Positions 44,930 to 55,684 of a stretch of DNA of 64,000 bases are shown here, piece by piece; within the stretch, counting starts at the first letter, position 1; each line of letters opens with the position of its first letter. Source of the stretch: Hymenopellis radicata. Lineage: Eukaryota; Basidiomycota; Agaricomycetes; Agaricales; Physalacriaceae. Both the position numbers and the translations under genes were made by a program. The stretch lies in contig JADNRX010000301.1 in assembly GCA_015501595.1 (NCBI GenBank), positions 1-64,000 of the forward strand, in the 5' to 3' direction. Below the pieces are notes generated by a model. It saw nothing but the letters and a program-made list of their open reading frames with translations, was not told where the DNA came from and made no database searches.

Positions 44930-46368
44930 ATGTCTCTACCACTACGCGGTGAATTTCTCGTCGTTGAACTGGACCCTTTGGAGAGTTTACGCCCTATCAT
45001 CGATGATCCCGAAGTTCTGAAAGCATGCCAAGCGCTGAAGTTACAGACAAGGAAATATGTTGTTTGTATCATACAAGTTCGTCTTCAAGGTTAATATTCT
45101 TCTCTTCCCTGATGTATACCAGCGCATGGGAATCGCGGTCGTCGGTGCACTCCATCCGCTTGAAGTAGCCATGGTCTCTCGCGGCTTTGTACCTGGTCCG
45201 GACGAGTTTGTGCTATCTGATATGTCTATTCCTGTTCTTCCTAATACACACCACCCTCGCGACCGCACACCGCTTGTCTGTGACCCCCCACTCCCTTGGG
45301 ACAACTGTTACATCCAGACGCTCGCTCTCCTTCCGATCCGTATCAAGTTTAGCGATCCGACTCCGCGAGCGCGCGGAAAATACTGGCTGAATCCTCCTCG
45401 TCAGGCTGGCCTCATACATTTTCAGTGCGGAGACGACAATGATTGGCGCGACAAGCTTGTGCGTACGGCCGAGATGGGCGGCTCTGATTTCGAGCCGGAT
45501 ACATATCCTGGCGATGAATTTGACGAACCAGAGGGCGAGCCTTGTTACCCATGGGACAACAGCGAAGACACCGCATCCCTAGCAGTACTCGAGAGTTCGA
45601 AGGAGCTTGCTGTGGACTCAAAGCTCAATGTAACTCCCAGTGATATCGAATCCGTGTCAGACCGAGCATCACTTCATTCCGCTTACGCCAAATCGGTTGT
45701 TGGTTTCGACGAAATGGTCCATCAATACGACTTCACGCCTGTCGTCAACTTCTCCCTGGACTTGGAGATCCTTTCAGCGGATGAGATACCAAACCCATGG
45801 GAGTTTTTCGGCGAAGTGGATGCTCTTGAGCAGTACGTTGCCTAAATGAACATCGTTTTGGGAGCCTGACATTAATTCAGGATACATAATGCCCACAAAG
45901 CCAGAGTGCAAGCCAAAATCGATGCCGCCGAGAAGTTGAACGCAGAGTTCGACAGTAAGCTGGCCGTGGCCCAAGAGGGCTCTGTTGTACCAGAATCAGG
46001 TTCGTTGTATTTTCAAAACGACATTTCTCCACTCTCAGCAGACCCACCAGCTTCAACGCGGAACGTTGGTGCGGTATCAGGTGTCTTGAAAACGGCTGGA
46101 ACACGTCAGTGTTGGAGGAATCAATAGATGGGAAGCCTTCAGTCGTTGATAATGGCTCCACGCCGCCGTCCACGTTACGAGGTATGTATCTGCTTCTACT
46201 TAATGGTCGTCTACTTGATTTATGACAGCAGATGATGCGCTGGAGGATGTGAAGGACGCTAGGCGCCAATCATGGTTGGCTACTAGAACGAAACGTACAG
46301 TGACAGCCATTAAGGCGTTTGTAGCGTTTCCCATGAAAGTCATCAAGTGCTTCTCATTCGGACACTGA
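44930..46368 (+). CDS. Unknown protein Y2
   Basis: Diverged relative of Y1 and Y3: MSLPLRGEFLVVELDPLESL, MGIAVVGALHPLEVAMVSRG, DNCYIQTLALLPIRIKFSDP, an acidic GDEFDEPEGEPCYPWDNSED, DRASLHSAYAKSVVGFDEMV, HQYDFTPVVNFSLDLEIL, then a coiled-coil-like AHKARVQAKIDAAEKLNAEF and a basic C-terminus KRTVTAIKAFVAFPMKVIK. Exon-intron layout matches Y1. I end it at TGA 46366-46368; alternatively a gtgctt donor there could splice to a further exon (46390-46600: SSKPLGSAGQSVANKLPLEC). No known domain. The protein looks intact and pairs with X2. Confidence 0.7.
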
Positions 46369-46684
46369 TGCATATTTTATACCATTTTAGTGAGCTTTTC
46401 CAGCAAACCATTGGGCTCAGCCGGCCAGTCGGTAGCCAACAAATTACCTTTGGAGTGTGTCCACATTTCCGTCGCGCTTTGTACTATGGTAGCCCCGATG
46501 AACTTCAAAGAGCTGACAGTTTCCTTCGAACATGCGGCGGAAGCCGAAAAATGCCGAAGCCTTAGCCAAGCACCGTTACGTACTACGAATAATCCTTTTT
46601 GTTCTCTCCCTTTTTGTTCCTCTTGTTTTTCAGACCCTCATATGTATTCGAAACAAATACAATGCCACGCACCTTATTCCCTTC
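46369..46684. other. Junction between Y2 and Y3
   Basis: Holds the inner edge of the right duplication arm; homology with the left arm fades upstream of about 46590-46620. An open stretch at 46390-46600 could be an extra Y2 exon. No X gene is present in front of Y3. Confidence 0.5.
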
Positions 46685-48142
46685 ATGGCTCTCCCACTGC
46701 GCGGCGAATTCCTTGTTGTTGAGCTAGATCCCTTGGAAACGCTCCGACCCATCCTTGATGATCCCGAAGTTCTGCCTGCATATGAAGCTCTGCAATCACA
46801 GAGAAAGAAGTACGTTGTTTGCGTTCTGAAAGTACGTCGGAGAATGATATGATCTCTGATAGTTCTTGCTAATTTTCGACTGTATAGCACTTGAGGATTG
46901 CTGTCGCCGGAACACTTCATCCCATCCAAGTATCTATGGTTTCCCGTGGCCTTGTATCTGGCCCAGACTCATTCGCTGTCGTTGACATGTCTCTTCCCAT
47001 TCTTCCAAACACGCGACATCCCCGTAATCGCCAACCGCTGGTCTGCAGTCAGCCACTTCCGTGGAATGATTGTTACATTCAAACTCTTGCTCTCACATCC
47101 ATTCGGATCAAGTTCAGCGATCCCGTGCCGCGAGATTCTGGGAAATGTGTCTTGACTCCAGAGCATCAAGCTAGTGATATCAATTTCCAGTCCGAGGACG
47201 ACAACGACTGGAGGAACAAGCTCAGACATATGGCGGAGATAGGCGGGACGGATTTCGAGCCTGTATCCTATGAAGAGGAAGCTCATGAGCCAGAAGAGGA
47301 GCCATACTTCTCAGACGATAGCAACGAAGATGACGCGTCCTCAATCGAGCCTCGGGTGGTGGATTCTGTACCCGTTGCTACTAGTTCCAACAGCGCCAAC
47401 ATCCAACTTCCCCAGTCCGGCGTGATTGTTGACAAAGGACGCGCTTCCCTGCACTCCACATATGCGAAATCTACCGTTGGTCTAGATGAAGTTATCCACC
47501 GATACGATTTCACTCCTGTCGTGGATTTTTGTATGGATTTGGAGACCCTTGCGCTGGAAGACTTTGCAAATCCATGGCAGTTCTTCGACGACATAGAAGT
47601 CATCAAAGGGTATGCTTTTGTCTGCTTGGTTTCTGTCTGACCTGACACGATTTCAGGATTCACAGTGCCTACAAAGCTCGATTACAAGTAAAAATCGATG
47701 CCGCGGAGAGATCAAACGCGGAGTTTGATAGTAAGCTGGCTGCAGCACGACAGTCTTCCTCGGTGGAGAGCCCTGCTGTACTAGAATCGGGTCCGTCTTA
47801 TCTTCAAACCTTCCTTTCCTTGTCCTCAAGCATTTCCCAAAGCTCCCCCAGCTTCGATGCCCGACATTGGTGCAAACTCTGGATGCTCTAAACCCGACAA
47901 GAGATTGGCAGACTCATCGCCTCCGATAATCATCGATGGTTCCACTTCGTCGTCCACGTTACGCGGTAGGTTATCCCTCTGCGCGATGGCCGTCTGCTTG
48001 ACCTATCTCAACAGATAGTGCACTGGAGGATGTCAAGGACACTCGGCGCCAATCACCGCTTGTTTCTGTAAGTAAACGTATCGTGAAGGTCGTCAAGACG
48101 CTTGTATTTGCTCCGATGAAGTTGACGAAGTGCACGGTATAA
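46685..48142 (+). CDS. Unknown protein Y3
   Basis: Near-identical mirror copy of Y1: MALPLRGEFLVVELDPLETL, then MVSRGLVSGPDSFAVVDMS, DCYIQTLALTSIRIKFSDP, HEPEEEPYFSDDSNEDD, HRYDFTPVVDFCMDLETLAL, and the same three short 3' exons to VKVVKTLVFAPMK and TAA at 48140-48142. A few substitutions mark it (for example HACEAL in Y1 is PAYEAL here). Unlike Y1 and Y2 it has no divergent X partner; only some 60-100 bases of the original upstream DNA came along, so its promoter is probably new or lost. Confidence 0.68.
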
Positions 48143-48365
48143 TATACAACTGCATTCATTCGGGACTCCATTATCGTTTCGTCGAAGAACATTTGACATT
48201 TCGCAATTGTAAGGAAACCGGGTAGCCCCCTACAATTCATCCATTGCATTTATATTGTTCCGTCAAGTTTTCGACATCTCACAAGTGTGAGGGCTGGTCT
48301 TTAAGATGTGCTATCTATGGTAGTCTCGAGTTGCTGTTGTGCCACTTGTTAAGTGAGTGACGTTA

Positions 48366-49153
48366 GAGCCTGTACGGTAACCGGCAGCGGCTGCGGCTGC
48401 CCACTGCGGCTGCCCACGGATGCCCGGTCCGATCGCCGTGCTGTATGATAGATCGCGTAGATAATGGGAATTCTTGCTTTACACTGCTGTGATGGACCTC
48501 AATGATGACCAGCTACATCGTAAGAACCTTCTGCTACTCTCAGCAGTTGTTGTTGTTCAAGCCACCGCCGCCACTACCCAGATATATGCCGATGAGCACT
48601 ATCTTACCTAAGCCTACCACTGACTGGGTGAATGTGGGTCGACGAGCTCATCTGTGGACATCCAAGGCAGATAAATATGGGGCTTGGAGCCAGTCTGCAT
48701 GTTTTTCTGCTCACTGTCATCCAGCTACGTGTCTTTGCACTGACAGAGGCCAGCAACTTTGTCAAACTCAATGAACAGGTTGCCATTCCTCTACACATGT
48801 GTTACTGGTCTATCTACATGTGTTACTGGTCTGTCTACATGTGTTCGAGTCCTTTGAACTTCACATTGTCCCCCGCAGCATGTACAAGACGTGTCATGAA
48901 CACGAGTGCGCCAAAGCGACCAGAACGCGTTGCCTGTGCCCAATACAGCAAACACATCCTTCAAGGGTGCCGGAAAATAGGACTATCTAACACCCATCAT
49001 CGTCGAGCAACTTCTTACAGTGCGGCGGGTTCGTCGTTGTCGTCCAAGGCCATTAACCGCGCGTCGTGGTAGCAAAGCGGCGATCGGACCGACCATCCGT
49101 GGGCAGCCGCAGTGGGCAGCCGCAGCCGCTGCCGGTTACCGTACAGGCTCTAA
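48366..49153. mobile_element. 788-bp DNA element with long terminal inverted repeats
   Basis: The left end gagcctgtacggtaaccgg... runs about 57 bases as an exact inverted match to the right end (...ccggttaccgtacaggctc), with similarity continuing another 15 or so bases. The repeats are rich in gcggctgc units. The left arm of the duplication has the uninterrupted site (gtgacgttacgatcgcg), and here gtta occurs on both sides (48362-48365 and 49154-49157), so a short target duplication is likely. Inside are a 21-base tandem unit (tacatgtgttactggtctgtc, near 48795-48845) and short frames, no transposase; a non-autonomous element. Confidence 0.82.
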
Positions 49154-49249
49154 GTTATGATCGCGTGACGCTCGCCTTTTCCCAACCAATTTTCACGCGT
49201 GGTTGCTCATTGACGACGACGGAGCGGCTACGACGACGAACAGGGCGCT

Positions 49250-52249
49250 ATGGTTCCCAACTTTGAGCACATAAATGCACATCTTCCTGGGCCGCGTTGA
49301 AGGCGACGAGAAATGCGGCTCTCCTCCCAGCGGACATCAGCTTTCACAAAACCATGGACCAGGACTTTGCTCAGGACTTGGACGAATTTTCCTCCAAGGT
49401 TCTATCCATAACGAATCGATTGTTGGAGCTGTCATCAACCATTGACTCTGCAGGCAAAGGCAAAGCAAAGCTCGAATCCCAAGACGATGTCCTGGACAGC
49501 TTTGAATCGTGCGTTGTTGATCGAATAGACTTGTTATTGGAACGTGTCGTGAGTCATGTTCCAAGATTATTCACATCTGCTAATAAAGAGATTGTCAGGA
49601 TACCTCGCTCGACGAGTACTTGGGCAGATCGAAAGCGCCAGCAATTGCAATAAACCCTATCGTCGAGAAAAAGGTAGAAATGCCTGTTTCGTTCTTGGAA
49701 TTCTTCGTATTAACTGTAATCCAGAAATCAGCTGCGAAAACCGTCTCTGGACAAGTGGAAGTTGTCGTGCAACACGCCGCACATCTTGAAAAACCTCAGC
49801 TGCGATTTAAACGGCCGGTGGACAACAGCAATTCCCCTTGGTATCCGCGATTGAGTCACAAATACCATGCCATGGTTCCGCTTGGCTATAAATTTACGGA
49901 AGGAGAAGACGTTGATTCGACTAACATATTGTACGTCGTTTGTACTGCCTCGCAGGCCAAACTCATCTTCTTTAGGCTGTCGCATCCGTATCACTATGAG
50001 ATCAAGCATATATCTTACCCTCCTCACATGTTCCTGTCAGCACCGCCCATACTACCCAAACCATTTGACACGACCTCTTTCACCTGGGTCAATACTACCG
50101 AGGCTCTTCAGGCAATGCTCGATAAACTTCGTCAGGCCACAGAGATCGCCGTCGACTTGGAGCATCACAGCTACCGAACGTATGCAGGCTTCCTCTGCCT
50201 AATGCAGCTCAGCACAAGAGAGGAAGATTGGATCATTGACGCGATAGCTTTGAGAGATGAACTGGAATGTCTTAATGAGGTCTTCACGAAGCCGGAAATT
50301 ACCAAGGTCTCTTGTCCATGATCTGTGTTTATTCCCTCCTTTGACGACCAGAATAGGTCTTCCATGGCGCAGACAGCGATATCATTTGGTTACAACAAGA
50401 CCTCAATCTTTACGTTGTAAACATGTTCGATACTTACCACGCCTCAAAAATCCTCGGTGCCTCTTCTTTTTGCTTGTACTCGCGTTGCATGTCCTGATAT
50501 CACTTAATAGCGTTCCCGAAGCACGGTCTGGCGAATCTCTTGGAAATGTACTGCGACTTCATACCAGATAAGAGGTATCAACTTGCCGATTGGCGTGTCA
50601 GGTATGGTACATGCGTTGCGTTCTACAGCAAACTAATCGTGAACAGGCCGCTTCCCGAAGCAATGTTACGCTACGCTCGTTCGGATACTCACTTCCTGCT
50701 TTACATTTACGACAACCTTCGTAACGCGTTGTTAGATCGCGGCGAATCCCAGGCGCGCGCAGTAGAAGGTGGTCCCTCTTCATTCTCCCCCCATTCATTC
50801 GTTCGTGAGGTTCTCGCACGTTCTGAAGAGACTACTTTGAAAGTATATGAGAAAGAGTTGTATGACGCCGGCGAAGGCAGTGGTAGTAATGGCTGGGATA
50901 ACCTTGCGAGAAAGTGGAACAAAATCTCTCTGTCGGCCACGGCGCCGAATGCAGGTCCCGACGCTCTGCATAAGTATGTCTATAAGGCAGTTCATGCCTG
51001 GCGGGACCGAGTTGCAAGGGAGGAAGACGAGAGCACAAGGTGGGTTCTGCCTTCGCTTTCGTCGTAGCATCTCACAGCCGTAATCTCAGATACATTCTGC
51101 CTAATCACTTCCTCTTCCAACTAGCGGAGAGTCCACCGCCTGATATGCCTGCTCTATTGAGAATATTCCATTCTCCGCCACCTGTGATCAAGCGACGAGC
51201 GAGAGAATTGCTAGATGCCATCAGGGATGCCGTTAGAGCCCACTTTTCGGCGATTCAGGCAACTGGTGCGACAGAAGCGGTAGGGGCAAATAAGGATGCT
51301 CCAGTCGCGGTTGAACCTCCACAAGATGTCATTACCACAGAGAACCCGACATCTTCTAAGCTTTGGTCCAATCGTAGGGATAGCTTACTTTCAATGTTCT
51401 TCAGGCTTAATGATGTGATTTTAGCTTCGTCCCGATCTACAACATCTTCTCTGTTCGGGCCGGCGGCATTGGAGGTGAAGACGAGTTCCTCCTTGTCGAT
51501 ATCCACAAGCTCGTTGTTTGGGCTCTCGCAGGTTCGTTTTCATTCGCGTATCAGTTCTCGTGACTGAAATCAATTGCTTCAGCCAGTAAAGGGTTCTTCA
51601 GGACACGGTGGTGGTCGATTCCAAGACGTATTAAACAAGATTCATAGTTCACTGTCAATCGCGCCGTCTGTTCCACAGGTATAGTGTTACGTGTAATGTT
51701 TGTTATCTCAAGTCTGATTTGAGCTCAGATATCGCCGATCTCTGCGCCGGAGGATGTTATTCAGGTCGATGAGGATGATGGAGAGTCAACTATAGAGATG
51801 CAAGCAGAAGTTCCGTTTGTACCGGCCTCACAAAGAGCGAAGAGAGAGGTCGTGGAGGATTCTCTGGTCGTCGTTGGACAAGCCAGGCAGAAGAAGCGCA
51901 AGAGGACGACGACTATTGTCAACGAAGAGACATCAACTCCGCCCAGTGGCTCAAAGTCGAAAAAGGCCAAGGCGTCCGACGGAGAGAGTGCGACGAAAGA
52001 GGAGGAACCCTTTGACTTCGCGTCTATCCCCAATGTTCTCGACCAAGTTCCGGCTTCACATGAGGAGAAACGAGTCAAGAAAAAGGGGAAACAGAAGAAG
52101 GGTATGTTGAATGAAAGTCGCATGCTTTGTTACGTCCATTCACACGAAATTTTACAGGGGGAACAGGCTATACTTATGGCGATTTCCCGGCACCGCCCAA
52201 AGCACAGAACGATCTTAAAAGTGGTAACCGATCGCATACATTCAAGTAA
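49250..52249 (+). CDS. RRP6: Rrp6/EXOSC10-type exosome 3'-5' exonuclease, right copy
   Basis: Mirror copy of the left Rrp6 with all DEDDy motifs kept: [42 protein letters not shown], then the HRDC-like part and the tail SGNRSHTFK with TAA at 52247-52249. One G is missing near 49290 (cttcctgggccgcg against cttcctggggccgcg), so the start [14 protein letters not shown] runs into a stop after two more codons. The next in-frame Met is [12 protein letters not shown] at 49354, which would drop the first 35 residues but keep the catalytic core. Substitutions in the first exons outnumber those in the core. The TIR element sits about 100 bases upstream, in the promoter region. It may be expressed, altered or dying. 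Confidence 0.78.
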
Positions 52250-52549
52250 GTTCTCAATGTACGTTCTGCGTCCTGTACTGTACGGCGCAACGATAATACA
52301 TGTGCAGGGATTGGTTCAGCGAGCCTATCGGCTGTGTCTACCGGTCTGCCTGAGTTTTTAAGCGGTACCACGTGGCGCACCAAGTGGTATTATAAGGCCG
52401 TCGACCGACCATTTTTTCGGATCTGTCGGCGGCAAATCGTATCTCGGTCTTCCTCGGACGGTGAATGCTCGTATATTTAAGAGCTCATGAGGCCCGTGGT
52501 ATCCTCGCTTTTCCGTTCCCTTTGACGACTGTTTGGACGACTTTTTAAC

Positions 52550-54840
52550 ATGGCCACTCCTGGCACGGTTACCCCAGCAACTGTGACCGCCTCCACAACA
52601 CATCTCCCGCGAAGTACTGGACCTCCTGACGCCGAGGTGGACGCGGCAGCGTCGATGGTCGATACGATAGACGAACCAGTTCTGGACATAGAACACATGC
52701 CCGTTGAAAACGATCCTCGAATGTGGTCCCCCGCTCGAAAGGTGTGTACGCTTGATGAACGCGTGCTTCATATTCTTGACCCTTCATTGCAGAACTTCGT
52801 GCTTACCTTGATAGCCTCTGGATCTATGATTGCTGGTTTCGCTGCAAACATACAAAATCGTGCGATTATTCGTTGTGCTGTAATTATGGCCCGACTCAAT
52901 AGGCACAGCCGCCATCGAGGACATGGAAGAAGATTTACCTGCTACCAGTTCCCAAATTAGCTTGAGCGTGTCGTTGTTCATATTGATGCAAGGCAGCGCG
53001 CCGTTACTATGGAGTGCTATCAGCGAAGTCAAGGGCAGACGCGTATGAGGACTCTATTCGATCGTTCTCAACCGACTAAACGATCAACGCAGTTCGTGTA
53101 CCTCGTGTCCTTGGCAATATTCTTTGCTGGATCCGTCGTAGTTGCGACTAGCAAGTCGATAGGATTGTACGTAGCAGAACTCGATAGAGCGCCCGTGGCA
53201 TGGTTCTAACAGCTTTTTACAGGGTCATCGGGATGAGGATACTCCAAGCTGCGGGGTGCGCCAATCCGTATCGTGTTGTTTGCTCTCTTTCTCATCGATC
53301 TCTTCCAGTTCAAGCGCGGTAATGTCCATTGGAGCTGCTACCCTCGCAGATATATTTGACCCAACAGAAAGAGGAACAAAGGTAGGTGATGTGTTCTCGA
53401 ATGTGCAGAGGCTTACGTGCAGATTAGATGGGCATATACTACATCTCTCCCTTCTGGGACCATCACTAGGCCCTATTATCGGAGGGGGGCTCACTACTGC
53501 ATTCAATTGGCGCGCTGTTTTCTGGTTTCTGTCAATCCTAGCAGGCGTCGTTTTCCTCGGATTCTTACTCTTATACAAAGACACGTTTCGCAAAGAACGC
53601 AGCGCAACGTATCAGGCGCTTATCAAACGGCGTTTGAAGGAACAGGCTGCGAAGAAGCTCAAGGAGGAGGAGCATGCTGCGCAATCAAGACCTGAATCTC
53701 TCAAGGAGAAGGAGCGAGAGGCTGGCGATCGTGAGGAAAGACAACTAACTCTTCTCGGGATGTTGAGAAGGCGGAACCGATGGCGGAGGTTGGCGCCTTG
53801 GTGAAGGACCCTACTCTCAAGATATCCATGAGAGACGTGAATCCGATCAAGCCGCTCTGGCTTGTTCTTCGACGATGGAATAACGCCCTCATGCTGTTCG
53901 CGTCTGGTAGGATTCAGGTTGCTCAACATATCGCTTTCGCTGATACACATCCTCAAGGTCTTATATTTTCCTACTGTTTCACCGTGGTCTACACTACCTC
54001 TCGCACTCTCGGTTCCGCGTATGGATACAACCCTCTCAAGATCGGGCTGGTTCTTCTTTCTTTTGGATTGGGTCTGCAGACTGTTTCTTTTCCGTGTCGT
54101 TCCCCTCTTGTGTGCTGATTTATGTTTCTTGTTTCACAAGGAAATGTGGCGGGGAGCTATTTAGGCGGTCGTTGGTCAGATATACAACTGTCGAGACTAA
54201 CAGAGAAGAATGGCGGCAAGACTTACGCTGAGGTCCGCATCCATGCCATGCATCACGCCTCAAGTGGCTAAAGTTGTTTGCAGATGCGCCTGCAGAGTAC
54301 GAAGTACGCCATCTGGCTCTTCCCAATTTCCGTGGTAGGCTTGGGTTGGGTATGCCAACAGCACGTTCACGTTTCCGCTATCTGTGTTATGTTGTTTCTC
54401 TCTGGTTTCTTTGTCATGTACGGCGGCCCTCAGCTGTTTCTGTCTCCATAAGCCTAACGTCCCCATTCTAGCTCCGTCTACTCGAGCACGCTGGCATACA
54501 TTGTCGACGCAAACGTAGGTCGCTCTTCTACTGCTGTTGCCCTTAACAGCTTTTTCCGTGGAGTGGCGGCTTTTCTGGGGACGGAGATTGCCGTTCCGAT
54601 CCAGGTATGCTTCATCATTCCATCTGTCCTGTTCAGTTTACAACGAGTACTAATCAGGATGGGCTTGGTGATGGTACGTGTCGAGCTCCATCTTCCTGGA
54701 CGTGTCTCAAGTATTGTTCAGGCTGGATGTACACCATCTTCGCCATCGCACTGTTGTTCGGGAGTGCTGCGATTCTGCTAACCATGAAGAAAGGTGAGGA
54801 ATGGCGTACGAAAGCTGAAGCCAGCGAGAAGAAGTCATGA
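52550..54840 (+). pseudogene. MFS transporter, right copy, frameshifted
   Basis: Mirror copy of the left MFS gene with the same exons. It has the frame-correct SIGAATLADIFDPTERGT that is broken on the left. But it lacks one base near 53450 (ctcccttctgggacc against ctcccctgctgggccc), turning MGIYYISPLLGP into a quick stop, and one base near 53735 (gaggaaagac against gaggcaaggac), ending the central loop as RRRNRWRRLAPW. So each copy is broken where the other is sound. Either both are decaying independently, or these are indel errors and both are real transporters. Confidence 0.65.
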
Positions 54841-54923
54841 TATAATGATTTTCGGCATAAGACCGCATAGAGTTTCCGTGTTTCGAATATTTGACAGAAT
54901 AATCTCGAACTTTATTATACATA

Positions 54924-55233
54924 CTACATAGATATCTGCGCCGAGCATGTCTTTATCACTACCTCTGCATCCCGCAGTTTCGCAGTACTTAAGCCAACAT
55001 TTGGTTTGGCACGACTTCTGAGTAGCGGGATGGGATAAGGATTAGACGGAGGGATTGTTGTCAAGGCGGTTTGGGGCAGCGTTCGTGATGGTTGAGGCCG
55101 GATCTGCATACTCCTGTACACTTAGAGCGTCGACGGTTAGGATAAGCTCTCCAGATGAGGTTGCCTGAGGAGCTGCTTTGAGCGCGCTTGGGGCAGCACC
55201 AGAACCAGTAGGCTGAGCCGAAGCCGATGACAT
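54924..55233 (-). pseudogene. Small unknown protein, right copy
   Basis: Matches the left copy from MSSASAQPTG on, but lacks five bases (gctgccccaaaccg against gctgcccatgtacaaaccg), which shifts the frame and ends it early as NAAPNRLDNNPSV. The tail sequence GLSTAKLRDAEVVIKTC is still present in another frame. Confidence 0.5.
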
Positions 55234-55236
55234 GGG

Positions 55237-55684
55237 TTAATGTTGGAGAGATTCTCACGCCCTCACTTCGATTCTCTCCGTCATGTGTGGACTGGCAGGC
55301 GCACATTTTCTGTATCGTCTGGGCAAAAAGCACACTGTCCATGGCTCACTGTGTGCTATCAGCGCTTATGGACACACGACTGCTGGTGGCAGGCGACCTG
55401 CAACGGACAGCTCAAACTAAAGTACGACTCAGACGACGAACCAACATGGAGGGACCTGGTCTTCAACGTTCAACACGAACCGGTCTCATGGACTTGACGT
55501 CAACTAATACACACCGCTTCTGCCCTCTTGTCTAAATCGGATCTCTCTCGAGTCTCGTTTATTCGATGTCTTCGTATATTTCAAGTTTGTAGCCAAGTCT
55601 CATTTGTGTAAAGTCTGTTACTCTTATCTCTCTACTCCAGGGATTCGAAATCTGATTCTTTTACGTGAAGATGAATAGCCTGAC
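55237..55684. other. Right flank of the duplication
   Basis: Not shared with the left flank. Short frames only, no gene recognised. Confidence 0.4.

Larger units (their letters stand above)
46600..55236. repeat. Right arm of large inverted duplication
   Basis: Reverse-oriented copy of 8512-16360 with genes Y3, Rrp6, MFS and the small gene. It is longer than the left arm mainly because of the 788-bp element at 48366-49153. The outer end is at the ATG of the small gene: ccatgtcatcgg is shared and the next bases differ. The spacer between the arms is about 30 kb. Confidence 0.92.

Noticed and set aside
48632..49072. Transposase or host gene inside the 788-bp element
   Set aside because: The 146-codon frame spans internal tandem repeats and one terminal repeat and has no catalytic motif; it looks like a chance frame.
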